From Simmondsia chinensis (lineage: Eukaryota; Streptophyta; Magnoliopsida; Caryophyllales; Simmondsiaceae): a stretch of 64,000 nucleotides of DNA. Below, in pieces: positions 43,733 to 54,932 of this stretch. The position numbers and the translations under genes are program-made. The notes below the pieces were generated by a model, which did not search any database, was not told where the DNA came from, and saw only the letters and a program-made list of their open reading frames with translations. The DNA lies in contig JAGTTD010000011.1 of the NCBI GenBank assembly GCA_018398585.1, forward strand, positions 15,677,346-15,741,345. Direction: 5' to 3'. The first letter of the stretch is position 1. Every line of letters begins with the position of its first letter.

Positions 43733-45085
43733 CAACAAACCCGTGCATAGTAAACCTTACCCTAACTACATAGACAAGGATTACCTTTTTCCTCAGGGAT
43801 ACAAGATACCCGAGTTTACCCTCTTTTCAAGGGAAGGGACCGTTTCTGCCCTCGAGCATTTGCCAAGATTTAATTGCCAATGTAGAGAAGTGGCAAATAA
43901 TCAATATCTCAAATTAAGGCTATTCTCGGGCTCATTTATTGGGACCACTTTCCAGTGGTATATCAACTTGCTCCTTAATTCTATTAGTTGTTGGGAAGAT
44001 ATGCCCAGGCAATTCTAGGCCCGATTCTCGAGAATGGAATTAGGAACTTCCATGTTAGACTTGGCTCGAATGAGACAGAAGACAGGTGAGTCAGTGGAAG
44101 ACTATATTAACTGGTTCAAGAGAACCAAGTTAAAATGTACTGCAGCCCTTCCTGAACTTGAGTACACCAAGCTGGCCTTAAACGCTTTGGATATTGAATT
44201 TAGGAAGAAATTCGAAGGCTCTAACTTCACAACACTCCTACAGCTGGCAAAATGTGCCGCTAGATATGAGGCTATGTTGAAAGAAGAAAGCCTTAAGAGA
44301 AATAGCGTGTATGGGACTTATGTACATGACTTAATAGAAGAGGAAGAAGATCCTCCATACGAGATTGACGTTGCTGAATACGTCAAAGGGCCTCCTTTGG
44401 TTTGTAATCCTTTGATCAAGAAGTATATTAAAGACTGGAAGTCTTATCAATCCCAAGACTTGAGAAAATACTCGTTTGACCTCTCTAGAGCCGATCGATT
44501 GGCTTAAGGAAAATAACAAACTAAAGATTAGGGGTATAAACACTGAAAACCTGATCTCAACTCTAACAAGGAAAAGGTATATTGTAAGTGGCACGATTCA
44601 TTGACCTATTTAACGAAGATCTGCATGATCCTTAGAAACGTGGTTCAAGATGCTATAAAAGCAAGGGAATTGATCTTCCCGGGAGAAGGACAAATGGGCG
44701 TTGATAAATAACCCTTCCCTAGTCCTGCACAGACCAATGTAGTTGAGGGAGTAAAGCCTTATCATCCCCATAACGGCCAAACTAATGGCGGATATGCAGG
44801 ATGAATGTAGACAAAGATGATATGGTTGTGGCCCACACTTTGTTTGACAGGTTGCTCGAATCAAGAACACTAAGGTTCCCCCGAACCACGTTGAGATTGC
44901 CAAAAGATCACTGGAAATGGCACATCACGGTTGAACACTCTACACACGATTGTGAAGCATTCAGGAGGTTCGTAAAGGAGCAATTAGAGGAAGGTACCGT
45001 CCTCCTCTCTAAGGAAGAAGAGTTAGCCATGGCTATTCTTACATATGACCACCAGCAGAAAATCTTCGCTTCCAGGAAATAGGCG
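43733..45085 (+). pseudogene. gag: Tat gag, copy 3, 3' piece
   Basis: Resumes at SKPYPNYIDKDYLFPQGYKIPEF after the solo LTR, then TFQWYINLLLNSISCWEDM, a frameshift near 44015, ELGTSMLDLARMRQKTGES, YINWFKRTKLKC, EEEEDPPYEIDVAEYVKGPP, a segment SFDLSRADRL, then YCKWHDSLTYL...C, the zinc-binding-like motif of Tat gags, near 44577. The piece 44801-45082 (LPKDHWKWHITVEHSTHDCEAF) is further Tat gag-pol linker. Clearest Tat gag of the three copies. Confidence 0.82.
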
Positions 45086-45900
45086 CCAAGGAAACTCCTA
45101 CGCCTTTCCTATGACCTCTGTGAGGGTTGTGGTCATAAGCTGGTATCCGAGATGAAGAAGTTGAATCATTTTCCAAAGAAAAGGCTAGCTCCTCCGAAGA
45201 AGACATCATCATCTAGGATTCCTTTGGGCTCTCTCTCAAAGACACCGGGCATCCTAAGAGGAATCTAAAGTACACCTTACTGGACGTGGACACCAGTTTG
45301 GTACCACAGTGGTCAAGATATTAGCCTTTTGGTGTTAGGTTCGGTAATGTTTAGACAAGGAGTCACCTCGATCAAGAAACGGTTAGTCCTTCCGACTTTA
45401 CTTGAACCCAGAAAAGGAGGCAATTGTACAAAAAGGCAGCTCAATGGAGGACATTGCTTGACACTTGCTTAGCTAAGCTTTCTCAAGAAGAGACTAGGGT
45501 CCAAAAGGGCTAAGTCCAAACCTATGAATATAGGAAAAGGGCCAGCTCGTGAGATGGGCGACCTCATCATCTAAAGGGCAAGAATCTTGGTGGGACTAGC
45601 TTGCCAAGGACCCCCTAGTGCATAAATCTGCTAAGGATGAGAAGGAATACTCCCCTCTCAACATTAACTCAGTGGAACCTCTGGACCATGTCAACCCAAC
45701 TTAGTCTAACATCAAGAATGATTTCCACAAAGAAGATTTCCCCCAGCCTATGGAGGAATCTCAAACTAAGAGGTTGATCCTAAGGACCAACCTCAAGAAC
45801 AAGACATGCTAACTAAGGTAGTCCTCAACAACAGAATTAGGATACATCCATGGTTGACAGCCCTGAGGAGGGAGCAGACTAAGGGATCCAAATAGAATTT
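45086..45900 (+). pseudogene. Decayed Tat gag-pol linker
   Basis: Between gag and protease the reading is broken in every frame, with scattered acidic/proline-rich pieces. No domain can be named. It is placed in the Tat element only by position. Confidence 0.5.
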
Positions 45901-45903
45901 GGG

Positions 45904-46500
45904 ATGCTTCCTGAAAAGGTTGATGTTAAAACTGCCTTACTTCTTCCCTTAGAGTTTATGGTAACTGATGCTCAAGACGGCCTTGAGGGTGATGTGATAG
46001 CATCAGATAAGGAGCCTCAACTGGAGCTCGTGCTAAACCAGACACCACTAAAGTTACACCTCAACCCTTTGTCTTTTAAGGTTATTGCTACAATATCCAA
46101 ATTGCCTGATGACACACCTAACATAATGAAGATGATGTTTGGTGGGCCTAACGCCGCCAATAAACAAATCAAGCCTCTGTACATCAAGGCTAATTTTGAT
46201 GGCACTCTGATGAATAGGGTCTTGGTGGAGAATGGCGCAGCTACGTGTTACCTTAATATATGTTGGGGGTCATTGGTAAGTCTCAAGAAAACTTAATCAC
46301 TTCAAATTTGGTAATTTATGGCTTTTCTGGAGCTACTAACAAATATGAAGGAGACATCCCAATTGACTTAATTGTTGGCGGTTTATGGAAGCTGACAGCT
46401 TTCTTTGTGATGGAAGCAACCTCAAGCTATAATGCTCTGCTCGGTAGTGATTGGCTGCATGCCAATTATTGTATTCCATCTTCACTTCACTAATTGCTAA
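45904..46500 (+). pseudogene. pr: Tat protease
   Basis: Blocks MMFGGPNAANKQIKPLYIKANF, RVLVENGAATCYLN, then after a frameshift near 46260 LITSNLVIYGFSGATNKYEGDIPI and YNALLGSDWLHANYCIPSSLH are typical of Tat proteases. The active site reads VENGAA where VDNGAA or VDGGAA is usual, so the catalytic Asp appears to be Glu. Following sequence to 46664 is decayed Tat coding region, interrupted by N3. Confidence 0.78.
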
Positions 46501-46664
46501 TTTTCTGGAACCATGACAAGTATGATGCTGTTATGGTAGATAACAGGCCATTCATGGCTTGCTCTAATTACATTGAGGAAAAATTCTACGAAGATGGCGT
46601 GGGACCTCTAAACATCAAAAGGACCACTCCACAATATACCCAACAGTAGGACATGATAGCCATT

Positions 46665-47098
46665 TGTTAGCTTCCAATCAGAAATTGAAAGACTAACCTT
46701 GTAGAAGAAGAGTTTAGATGAGGAGAGAAGTGAAGGGGATGAGAAAATAGAGAAAGGGGATGAGAAATAGAGAATTTTCCAAAAGGAAATCAGATTTTAT
46801 TTCTTGAATGCTTGAATTACATGCTTAGGCTCCTTTTTATACACATTTGAGTACATAGCATCAAGACATATTCAAACTAAGCAAACTATCAGCAATTCCC
46901 GCCTAAAACAAGCTAATGAACTCGGGCTTAACTGCTTTTCCCGCCCAGATCTGCATATCCCAACCATATGACCTTAATAACAGCTTTTGGCGCCTAATAC
47001 TCTACCAAACCGACATTTAAAATGTGACATATTAACAATGAAACACTAATCACCAATTACAACCAGAAATTTCAATTAAAATTTGTTGATTCATAACA
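46665..47098 (-). mobile_element. 3' LTR of N3
   Basis: On the plus strand it runs from TGTTAGCTTCCAATC to GATTCATAACA. Polypurine tract just right of it (plus-strand TTCCCTCCCTCTTT at 47099-47112). GA-rich tract at 46700-46770, U5 hairpin at 46666-46697. Confidence 0.9.
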
Positions 47099-47149
47099 TT
47101 CCCTCCCTCTTTAGACACTTCTTGTCCTCAAGAAGTAAAGCATGAGAAT

Positions 47150-48360
47150 TGGCTCTTCAAGAAATTGCAATTTTCCCAAGTCATAAAGCTCTTGTTTAAG
47201 TTGCTCCAAGTCACTAACACCTCCTACATAGCCTTATTGTTGGTCTGCAATATTCTTTCAGCTCGAACAGCATCCAGTCGCAGCAACAGTAGCCCATTTG
47301 ATTAAGCAACAGGTGGATCTTGAGCAGCTACAGCACCTCTTGTGACATTGATGGCCCAAGTTCCAACAAAAATTTCCTCCCAACTGCAAGGTGTCATCGT
47401 AAGGCCCTTTGCATTCTTGGTAAATGTAAGCAGGTTCCAAGCATGCTTGTCTCCAAAGAGTTTTAACGACTTAGCAGCAATAACAAAACCGAACTCGAGC
47501 TTCATCTCGTGTTCTTGTCCTGAGTAGGGTCTTCCAAAGATTTTTACAGCAACATGCCAAAAATACCGATCATTGGATGCGTTCAATTTAATCACTGGCG
47601 TGCTTCTTCTCACATATAGCCAGCGCCTGTGCATATCAATTTGAGAATCAGCATCTGATCTACCAGATTTCCCCAAGGCATCAGGGGGCCTTACAACTTC
47701 AAACATAACCCAACGATCTTCAACTCCAGTGAATCTTGGTTAAGCAAGCTTGATCTTCAGCTCATCTCCCAGCTTGTGAACTTCAAACATGTCAATAACT
47801 CTTCCAAAAATTAGACTTAATCTCCACTGAATTTGGAAGCAAAACTTGGCAGCTGGATTTATCCTTTTCTCCAACACAACCTCAAGTTTCAGCTTGTTAT
47901 AAACATGATCTACCTTCCTCGAATTAGTACGAGGCTTATTAAGCCTCCAAGTTGGTGATGTTCTGGTCCTAAGTTAACATTCCAGCATGCCTAAAGGTGA
48001 ACTTGAGTATACACTGATCTGAATTTTTCAATTCTGCAGCCACAACAATTGATTCCCGAACTGCAAGACATTGCTCAGCAGTGAAATCACCTTGGTTCAG
48101 CCTTCCAGCTTGCCATGGAATATCACTTAACTGATTTGGTGACATTTTCAGTGATATTACAGCAGTAACATCAAGCATTTCGGAGGGAATCAAAGATTCT
48201 ACAGTAAGCAACCCATGTATACCAACACAAATATCTGGATCTGGCATATCAGCATATACCTCAGTGAGAGCAACATCTTGAGTTAGCTCTTGTTGGTCAT
48301 CAGACCTCATTGGCTGTACCCAAATGTCCCCAAATACATCTACTAAAGCCTGTACTCCTG
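47150..48360 (-). pseudogene. Extra ORF and chromodomain-like tail (N3)
   Basis: After protease and a short remnant of the reverse-transcriptase linker (LQPGVQALVDVFGDIWVQP) the frame switches to RSDDQQELTQDVALTEVYA, IHGLLTVESLIPSEM and a stretch to 47969, matching N2. After a stop it continues (47302-47706) with RRWLYVRRSTPVIKLNA, KLEFGFVIAAKSLKLFG and MTPCSWEEIF, the latter two matching N2. The end, EVLVTWSNLNKSFMTWEN, is the chromodomain-type tail. The block EIQYDVHPDWE/EVQYDIHPEWE shared by N1 and N2 is missing here. Function is unknown. Confidence 0.72.
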
Positions 48361-49080
48361 GTTGAAGGTCTTGCTGCAACTCCACCGGACTAATCATGAA
48401 CAAATGACCAAGCCATTGTATTGCCTTCTTCTTGATTCCACCTTGCACACGTTTACCATCAATCAACTTGAGCTGAGCTTCCTCGGATATGCCTTGCAAA
48501 GATACTTTGGTGCCATGAACCTCAAATGCCACGGTCATTTTGTCAAAATCAAACAAAAACGGGTTGAAGGTCCTCATCCAATCCACCCCAAGCACCATAT
48601 CGCAACCACCCAAGGGAAGAACTCAAAAGTCAAAAGTGAATTGATGGTATTGCATAGACCATGGGAATGCTATGCACTTATTTTGAGTTGTTAAAGAATT
48701 ACCATCAGCCACCACTACCGCCAAGGGATGCGTTTTTGTCACTTCATGCTTGACCTTCTTAATCAATTTGGGATCAACGAAACTGTGAGTGCTCCCACTG
48801 TCAATAAGGATAATAATGGAGTGTTTTCCAACCCTGCCTTTAATTTTGATGGTGTTCTGAGCTCCACTACCGGTTAGAGCCTTCATGGATATCTCAATTT
48901 CATCATCGCTTGGATCTTCTTGTGAAAGACAGTATGCACTGTCTTCCTCTGCGTCTGATGCTTCACTGCCAGAACTAGCAGCAACACGGGACCCCTTTGC
49001 CTACATTAGTGCTTGTGTTTTGCACCTATGACCAGGCTGGTAAGGTTGATTACAACGAAAACACAACCTCAATCAACTCT
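48361..49080 (-). pseudogene. pr: Zinc knuckle and protease (N3)
   Basis: CFRCNQPYQPGHRC near 49020-49070, an acidic linker with a stop near 49003, EISMKALTGSGAQNTIKIKG, the active site ILIDSGSTHSFVD, VVVADGNSLTTQNKC, then after a small frameshift near 48620 LGGCDMVLGVDWMRTFNP and QWLGHLFMISPVELQ. The catalytic triad is kept. Confidence 0.84.
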
Positions 49081-50344
49081 TGTCGACAGCTCGCTTCATA
49101 CCAGAACTGGAACCTTGCTGCTGAGATCTGAATTCACTGTTGTGCTGCTTATTTTTGTCACTTGATTGGACTTGAGTAGCCTCTATCAACTTTGCCTTGT
49201 TGTAAGCACTTGACAAAGTCTTAGGACCAATGGCTTTCACCATATTCTTGATCCTTGGCTTCAATCCACTCACAAAGCATGAAACATAATAGGACTCAGC
49301 ATCTTCGGGGGCTATGGACAAAACCGACAGCAAGTTGGCTCTCAAATTCTCAAATCTGATCATGTATTCTCTCACGGTTGAAGTTTGGGACAACTTGTTG
49401 AAGCTATCCACAACATCCGTTGATTCACCATCTCCATAACGCTCACACATTTCTTCTACGAATTGGCCCCAAGAAAGATTTGGTTTGCTTTTCAACAAGC
49501 TATAGTACCAAACCTCATGATCACCATAAAGATGGACTGCGGCCAGCTGAAGCTTTTCCTCCTCCGGTATGTTGTAATACAAAAAGTACCGATCACATCT
49601 CCTAAGCCATGATTCCGGTTGCTTTCCATCAAACGGGTCGATTTCCACCCTTGGCTGCCTGTAAGTGCCACTCCTACCACCAATTGTGTTGTCATTAGAC
49701 ACGGATCTATGCTAGAAATGTCGATCAGGTGGTCTATCACAATGTTCGAAGTCATCGGCTGCAATACTTTGATGCATAATAGAATTGCGTGGCCTGTTAT
49801 TGTGATCTGAATTCACAGCATACGATCTGTAATGTACTGGTCCAGAAGCACGATCTTGATTTCCTATATCAACCTTAGGTTGTGCAGGTTGATTTTCAGC
49901 CGATCTGATGTTAATTGAAGGTCCTACAACCGGTTGCATCATAGGTGATTTACCTCGAGTTCGCACCACTCCATCTAATCTGTCCGCATTGCCTTGCTGC
50001 TGATCTGCTTCAACCGAATGATGGATCTGACTCACAGGCTTAAGAATGGCTTCGACACTCGATTCACCTTGCTTATTAACTTGATCTTACAAGTGCACAA
50101 TCTTCTCTTCAATTTGTTGTAACCGATCTTGCACCTTTGCATCCTTTGCATCTTTGTCCATTAACAATGACATAATTCGATCCATCTTTTGATCAAAACC
50201 TTTCTGTAAGTCTTGAAGGTCTTCTTTAGTAGCATTCTGAGTTCCGATCATCGCATTGCTAGTAACTGTAGCAATGGAATCCAAATTCTGACCAGTTGCA
50301 TTTACTCCACCAGCACCGGACCTAGTTCTTACATCATTGGTCAT
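49073..50344 (-). pseudogene. gag: Gypsy gag (N3)
   Basis: Starts MTNDVRTRSGAGG at 50344, with a coiled-coil-like region (QDLQKGFDQKMDRIMSLLMD), a stop near 50090, a polar linker (49712-50035), and a 209-codon open core (49073-49702) with VEIDPFDGKQPESWLRRCDRY, HEVWYYSLLKSKPNLSWGQF, MIRFENLRANLLS and SCFVSGLKPRIKNM. Very close to N2 gag; the core is the best-kept gag core in the window. Confidence 0.85.
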
Positions 50345-50395
50345 GATTTTACTTGATTTCGCCAGCCTCAATCAATTAATTGATTGTTAAAACCA

Positions 50396-50407
50396 GCTCT
50401 GATACCA
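50396..50407 (-). other. Primer-binding site of N3
   Basis: Minus-strand TGGTATCAGAGC, exact initiator tRNA-Met type. Confidence 0.85.
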
Positions 50408-50409
50408 AT

Positions 50410-50843
50410 TGTTAGCTTCCAATCAAAAATTGAAAGACTAACCTTGTAGAAGAAGAGTTTAGATGAGGAGAGAAGTGAAGGGGATGAGAAAATAGAGAAA
50501 GGGGATGAGAAATAGAGAATTTTCCAAAAGGAAATCAGATTTTATTTCTTGAATGCTTGAATTACATGCTTAGGCTCCGTTTTATACACATTTGAGTACA
50601 TAGCATCAAGACATATTCAAACTAAGCAAACTATCAGTAATTCCCGCCTAAAACCAGCTCATGAACCCGGGCTTAACTGCTTTTCCCTCCTAGATCTGCA
50701 CATCCCAACCGTATGACCTTAATAACAGCTTTTGGCGCCTAATACTCTACCAAACCGACATTTAAAATGTGACATCTTAACAATGAAACACTAATCACCA
50801 ATTACAACCAGAAATTTCAATTAAAATTTGTCGATTCATAACA
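50410..50843 (-). mobile_element. 5' LTR of N3
   Basis: On the plus strand it runs from TGTTAGCTTCCAATC to GATTCATAACA, 434 bp. U5 hairpin at 50411-50442. Confidence 0.9.
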
Positions 50844-50848
50844 CCATC

Positions 50849-52680
50849 CTTGACAGCCCACTGACTGAAGCTAAGGTTTGTCATGTGGATGTTGAGTGCG
50901 AAGACTCTGACTACCGAGAATGCATAAGACCCCTTCTCGATGAAGGAGACTTTTGAGGCACTCCGAAACCCCAATACGAAAGCACCAGGACCTCCCAGTA
51001 ATGGCCTAAGAGGCCATTTCCTTAGCATTAGCCAGGCTCATGGCCTGGGACGCTGAGGATCAGCTTTGGACTGAGCAGCCATTCAATGGTTTCCAAGTCC
51101 ATACAGCACAAGAAAAAGAGATGGAGCTCTCCAATTTAAGAGCAGCACCAGCCAAAATGGAGGATCTAAGGGCTGAAATCTAAGACTCCCTCCTCGAGGT
51201 TAATTTGGGTTCCATGGCAGACCCAAGACCTACTTATATGAGCGCTCTGCTTTCTAAGGAGGAGACAGAGTAGTACATAGGATTACTTCGCGAATTCAAG
51301 GATTGCTTCACTTGGGACCATCACAAGATGCCTGGCCTAGAAAAAAAAAAAAAAATTAGTTAAGTGTAGGCTTCTTATTAAGCCAGGCTCGAGGCCTATC
51401 ATTCAGGCCCAGAGAAGGATGTTCTAAAAAGTTATTGATTTTGTCAAGGAAGAGATTGAAACACTCTTAAAAGGCCAAATTCTTCAGAACTGCCAAGCAT
51501 GTTGAGTGGCTGGTAAATATTGTTCCTATCATTAAAAGGAATAGCAAAATTAGGGTATGTATTGATTTCAGAGATATGAATGCTGCCACCCCAAAGGATG
51601 AATATCCAATACCTATTGTTGATGTGCTTATTGACTTATCCTTGAGGCATAAGATTTTGTCCTTTGTGGATGGCTACTGTGGGTACTACCAAGTCATGAT
51701 TGCTTTAGAGGATACCAACAAAATGGCATCTAGGTATCACGGGTTAATAGGGACGTTTGAATGGGTGACTATGCCCTTTTGTTTGAAGAATGCTGAAGCC
51801 ACCTACCAGAGAGCGTGAACATGATCTTTCATGACCTCATTGACAAGACCGGTGATGTCTATATATATGACATCGTGGTCAAATCAAAATCCAAGTCAAA
51901 CACTTGGAGGACTTGAGGGCTGCATTCCTTAGATTAAGGGCCCATAACCTCAAGATGAATCCATTAAAATGTGCTTTTGGCGCACAAGCTGGAAACGTTC
52001 TTGGCTTTCTAGCGCACCAAAGGGGCATCGAGGTGGATATTAATAAGACCAAGGCAATGCAATAGGCTAAGAGGCCTTCAAAAAGAAGGAGCTTCAACAC
52101 TTCCTTGGGCAGTTAACTTCCTAATATGTTTTATCTCGAATGTCACAGGGAAAATAGAAGTCTTCTCTCCACAGCTGAGACTCAAGTCTGAAAAAGACTT
52201 CAAATGGGAGGAGCCACATCAAGCAGCATTCGAGGCCATCAAGGAGTACTTGATTAGGCGGCTAGTAATTATTCTACCAAAGCAGGGCAAGCCTTTGATG
52301 ATCTATGTCTCTACTTCTCAGAAATCTATTGGTTGTTTGCTTATATAAGACAATGAGCAAGGTTTTGAATAGGCGGCATTCTACCTTAGTCGTTGCTTAA
52401 ATGAATGTGAAATACAGTATTCCTCTATTGAAATATTGTGTCTGTCATTATTTTATGCATCAACAAACTTGAGACGTTATTTCTTGGCTTTTACTATGTG
52501 TGTGGTTGCCCAGGCAGATGTCCTCAAGTACATGCTAGATAGGCCATTTCTAAGAGGGAGACTGAATAAGTGGAGCTTAGCTCTACTTCAGTTTGAGTTG
52601 GTTTATGTCTCACAAAATTTAGTTAAGGGACAAGCTTTAGTAGACCTTTTAGCTAACCACCCAAACATCCATACTGGCTT
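50849..52680 (+). pseudogene. pol: Tat reverse transcriptase and RNase H
   Basis: From 50849 to about 51300 is decayed coding sequence. Recognisable reverse transcriptase starts near 51355 (IKPGSRPIIQAQRRM), then IVPIIKRNSKIRVCIDFRDMNAATPKDEYP, ILSFVDGYCGYYQVMIA, GTFEWVTMPFCLKNAEATYQRA, VYIYDIVVKSK and RGIEVDINKTKAM. The usual YIDD reads YIYD. An A15 run at 51341-51355 lies at the start. RNase H follows from about 52290 (PLMIYVSTSQKSIGCLL, YSSIEILCLSLFYA, VLKYMLDRPFLRGRLNKWSLAL, KGQALVDLLAN). Several stops. Confidence 0.82.
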
Positions 52681-52699
52681 AAACGATGTGCTAGAACAG

Positions 52700-53080
52700 C
52701 TTGTAGTTTTAGAACTGGTTCCTTGGAAACTGTTCTTTGATGGTTCGAGGACCAATTCAAATGGTGGAGTTTCTGATGGGATCATCACTAAATTGGTTGT
52801 CATCTAGGTGGCTAAATGTTCCGACAACATGGCAGAGTATGAGAAGTTGATAATTAGCCTTCAAACTCTTTTGGAAATGCAACTCCTCAATGTTATCATC
52901 AAAAGGGATTCACAGATTTTTTTAATTTGCCAAGTAAAAGGGGAATTTCAATGTTTAAGTGATACCTCGAATAAATACCTATCACTAGTAAACAAGCTAT
53001 TGAGTAAATTCGATGGTGTGCAGTTTGAACATATCCCCAGGGAACAGAATAAGTAGCCAATGACTTAGCTCAATTGGCAT
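52700..53080 (+). pseudogene. arnh: Second, archaeal-type RNase H of Tat element
   Basis: After the normal RNase H the reading gives VPWKLFFDGSRTNSNGGVSDG, a stop, then NMAEYEKLIISLQTLLEMQL, IIKRDSQIFLICQVKGEFQC and LLSKFDGVQFEHIPREQNK. This is the order Asp, Glu, Asp of a second RNase H domain, as known for Tat elements. The catalytic Asp (FFDGS), Glu (AEYE) and Asp (KRDSQ) are all visible despite two stops. Confidence 0.78.
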
Positions 53081-53199
53081 CTAGGTACAAATTGCCTAGA
53101 ACTTGATGTGAAGAAACCATGGTCATCAAGACTAAGATTCTGGATCATGACATCGAGTTCAATGAGTCCTCTACCCTCATAGGAGAAGACACGCCAAGT

Positions 53200-54480
53200 A
53201 GACATGGCTAATCAAACTGTCCTAAGTCAACGAGTGGAATGGAGGAAGCCTTTGGTAGATTACTTCAAGAATCCTCAAGATTACATTAAGGACAAGAAGA
53301 TGAAAATGAGAGCTCACATATTCCATCTGAATGGTGAGTCTGGCGAGTCTTATAAAAGGGACTCTAGTGGAGTGTTTCTTAAGTGCCTTAACATGGATTA
53401 AGCAATGCTAGTAATGGTAGGAGCCCATGAGGGTATCTATGGATCCTATCTTACTGGCAAAAAATGCATTGGCTCATTAGGCATTATGGCTACTACTGGC
53501 CATCAATGATGAATGATTGCATAAAGTATGCCAAGGGATGCAGAGCATGCCAAGGACATGGACATGTGTCAAGGGTACCTGCTGCTGAGATGCATGCTAT
53601 TGTCAAACCATAGCCATTTAGGGGTTGGGCAAGGGACATCATAGGGGAGATTAACCCTCCTTCCAGTAAATAGCACTCTTATATTCTGGTGGCTACTAAC
53701 TACTTCACAAAGTGGGTGGAAGCTAAACCATATAAGAATATTAATCAGCAAGGCATGATAGAGTTCATTAAAGAACACATCCTATGTAGGTTTGTTATCC
53801 CAGATTCCATCACAGTGGACCAAGCTGGAGTGTTTTACGGCGTTGAGTTTAAAGAGTTTACCAAGAGTTTTAATATAGAAATCTTGAACTCAACACCTTA
53901 TTATGCTCAAGCTAATGGCTAGGCAGAGTCCACCAACAAGATTTTGAAGGCCAACATTGAAAAGAGGATAGAAGACAATCTCAAGAAGTGGCATGATTAG
54001 CTACTCGATGCCCTTTGGGCTTACAGAACCTCTAAAGGAGATGCAACTGGGACAACTCCATTCCATTTGACGTATGGCCATGATATTGTGCTCCCAATGG
54101 AAGTAACAATTCAGTTTATTAGACTAGCTCATCGAGGGAGGTTTTTAGAACTTGAATATGAGTGGTCCATGATGGATAAGCTTACTAGTTTAGACCAAGT
54201 GAGGCTTGGTGCTCTTCATAAATTTGAAACTCAAAAGAAGAGGGTTACCAAAGCCTACAACAAAAAGGTCAAACCAAGGTCTTTTGACTAAGGGGATCTT
54301 GTCTGGAAAGTGGTTTTTCCCATTGACTAGAAGGGTCAAGTCCTTGGGAAATGGTCTCCAAATTGGGAGGGCACATTTCAGAGCCATAAAGGTATTTGAA
54401 GAAAATTCCTATTTACTCTAAGACCCAGATGGAAGGACCCACCTAAGGGCAATAAATGGTAGGTTCTTAAAGAAACATGC
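53200..54480 (+). pseudogene. int: Tat integrase
   Basis: Linker 53204-53401, then zinc-binding residues (AHEGIYGSYLTGKK and AKGCRACQGHGH near 53420-53570), the core with GWARDIIGEI (first Asp), YFTKWVEAKPYKN, FVIPDSITVDQAGVF (second Asp), STPYYAQANG, AESTNKI (Glu), ALWAYRTSKGDATGTTPFHLTYGHD, and the C-terminal GALHKFETQKKRV. Stops near 53612, 53671, 53921, 53998 and 54288. All three catalytic acids remain. Confidence 0.82.
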
Positions 54481-54932
54481 ATCAACAATCTGTGATTCTA
54501 ACAAAGAACTCCTTAAGTGTCAATTCCCAAAGCTATGGGTTCAATTTCAGCACAAATGTATTGAGGATCAACCTCGTGATTTTAAATTAAGACAAAAAGG
54601 AAAGAAAAGAACTACCAATCTAAGAGATGTATTGAACAAAATGCGTATTTCATTAGTTGTGGAAAGAGTGCATGGCTTACATAGAAAAGAAAAATTACAA
54701 GTGAGAAACTTGTACATCCAAATTCTCTTTACAATGACTAAAATATCAAAAGAGTTGAATCCTAGTCCTCACTAAGGATTCCTCTATTGAAAACAGTTGG
54801 TTGGTTGTGTCGTTCAGTCCTCGATCAAGTGAAAGGGCTTCTTCTTGAAAGGCTTGATTGTTCCTCTGAGCCTCCATGGTGGCCTCTTCAAGTCCTCCAA
54901 CCACTGAGCCTTGGGAGGTATGTTGTTATCTT
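54481..54932 (+). other. Tat 3' non-coding region
   Basis: No coding signal. It follows the integrase and is interrupted by copia E at 54933. Short frames here (for example 54787-54996) overlap the copia LTR and are not genes. Confidence 0.5.

Larger units (their letters stand above)
46665..50843 (-). mobile_element. N3: complete pol-less gypsy element
   Basis: LTRs of 434 bp each (46665-47098, 50410-50843) differ at about 12 positions by eye (about 3 %). Flanks are CCATT on the left and CCATC on the right, a target duplication with at most one change. Minus-strand content: PBS, gag, zinc knuckle, protease, extra ORF, chromodomain-like tail. Total about 4.18 kb. There is no reverse transcriptase, RNase H or integrase core. 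Confidence 0.9.
27864..54932 (+). mobile_element. Tat-type gypsy copy 3, scaffold of the nest
   Basis: This Tat-lineage element is assembled from pieces 27864-29229, 43728-46664 and 50844-54932. In order it has gag, protease, reverse transcriptase, RNase H, a second (archaeal-type) RNase H, and integrase. The insertions in it are the solo LTR (with C and D inside) and N3. Its own 5' LTR is missing: the copia LTR fragment lies directly before the gag start. Its 3' LTR is not visible because copia E sits at 54933. The order of domains and motifs such as MNAATPKDEYP and ATYQRA are those of the Tat clade. Confidence 0.82.

Noticed and set aside
51341..51355. A15 run as a retroposition tail
   Set aside because: It sits inside the Tat reverse-transcriptase region with coding similarity on both sides; probably slippage.
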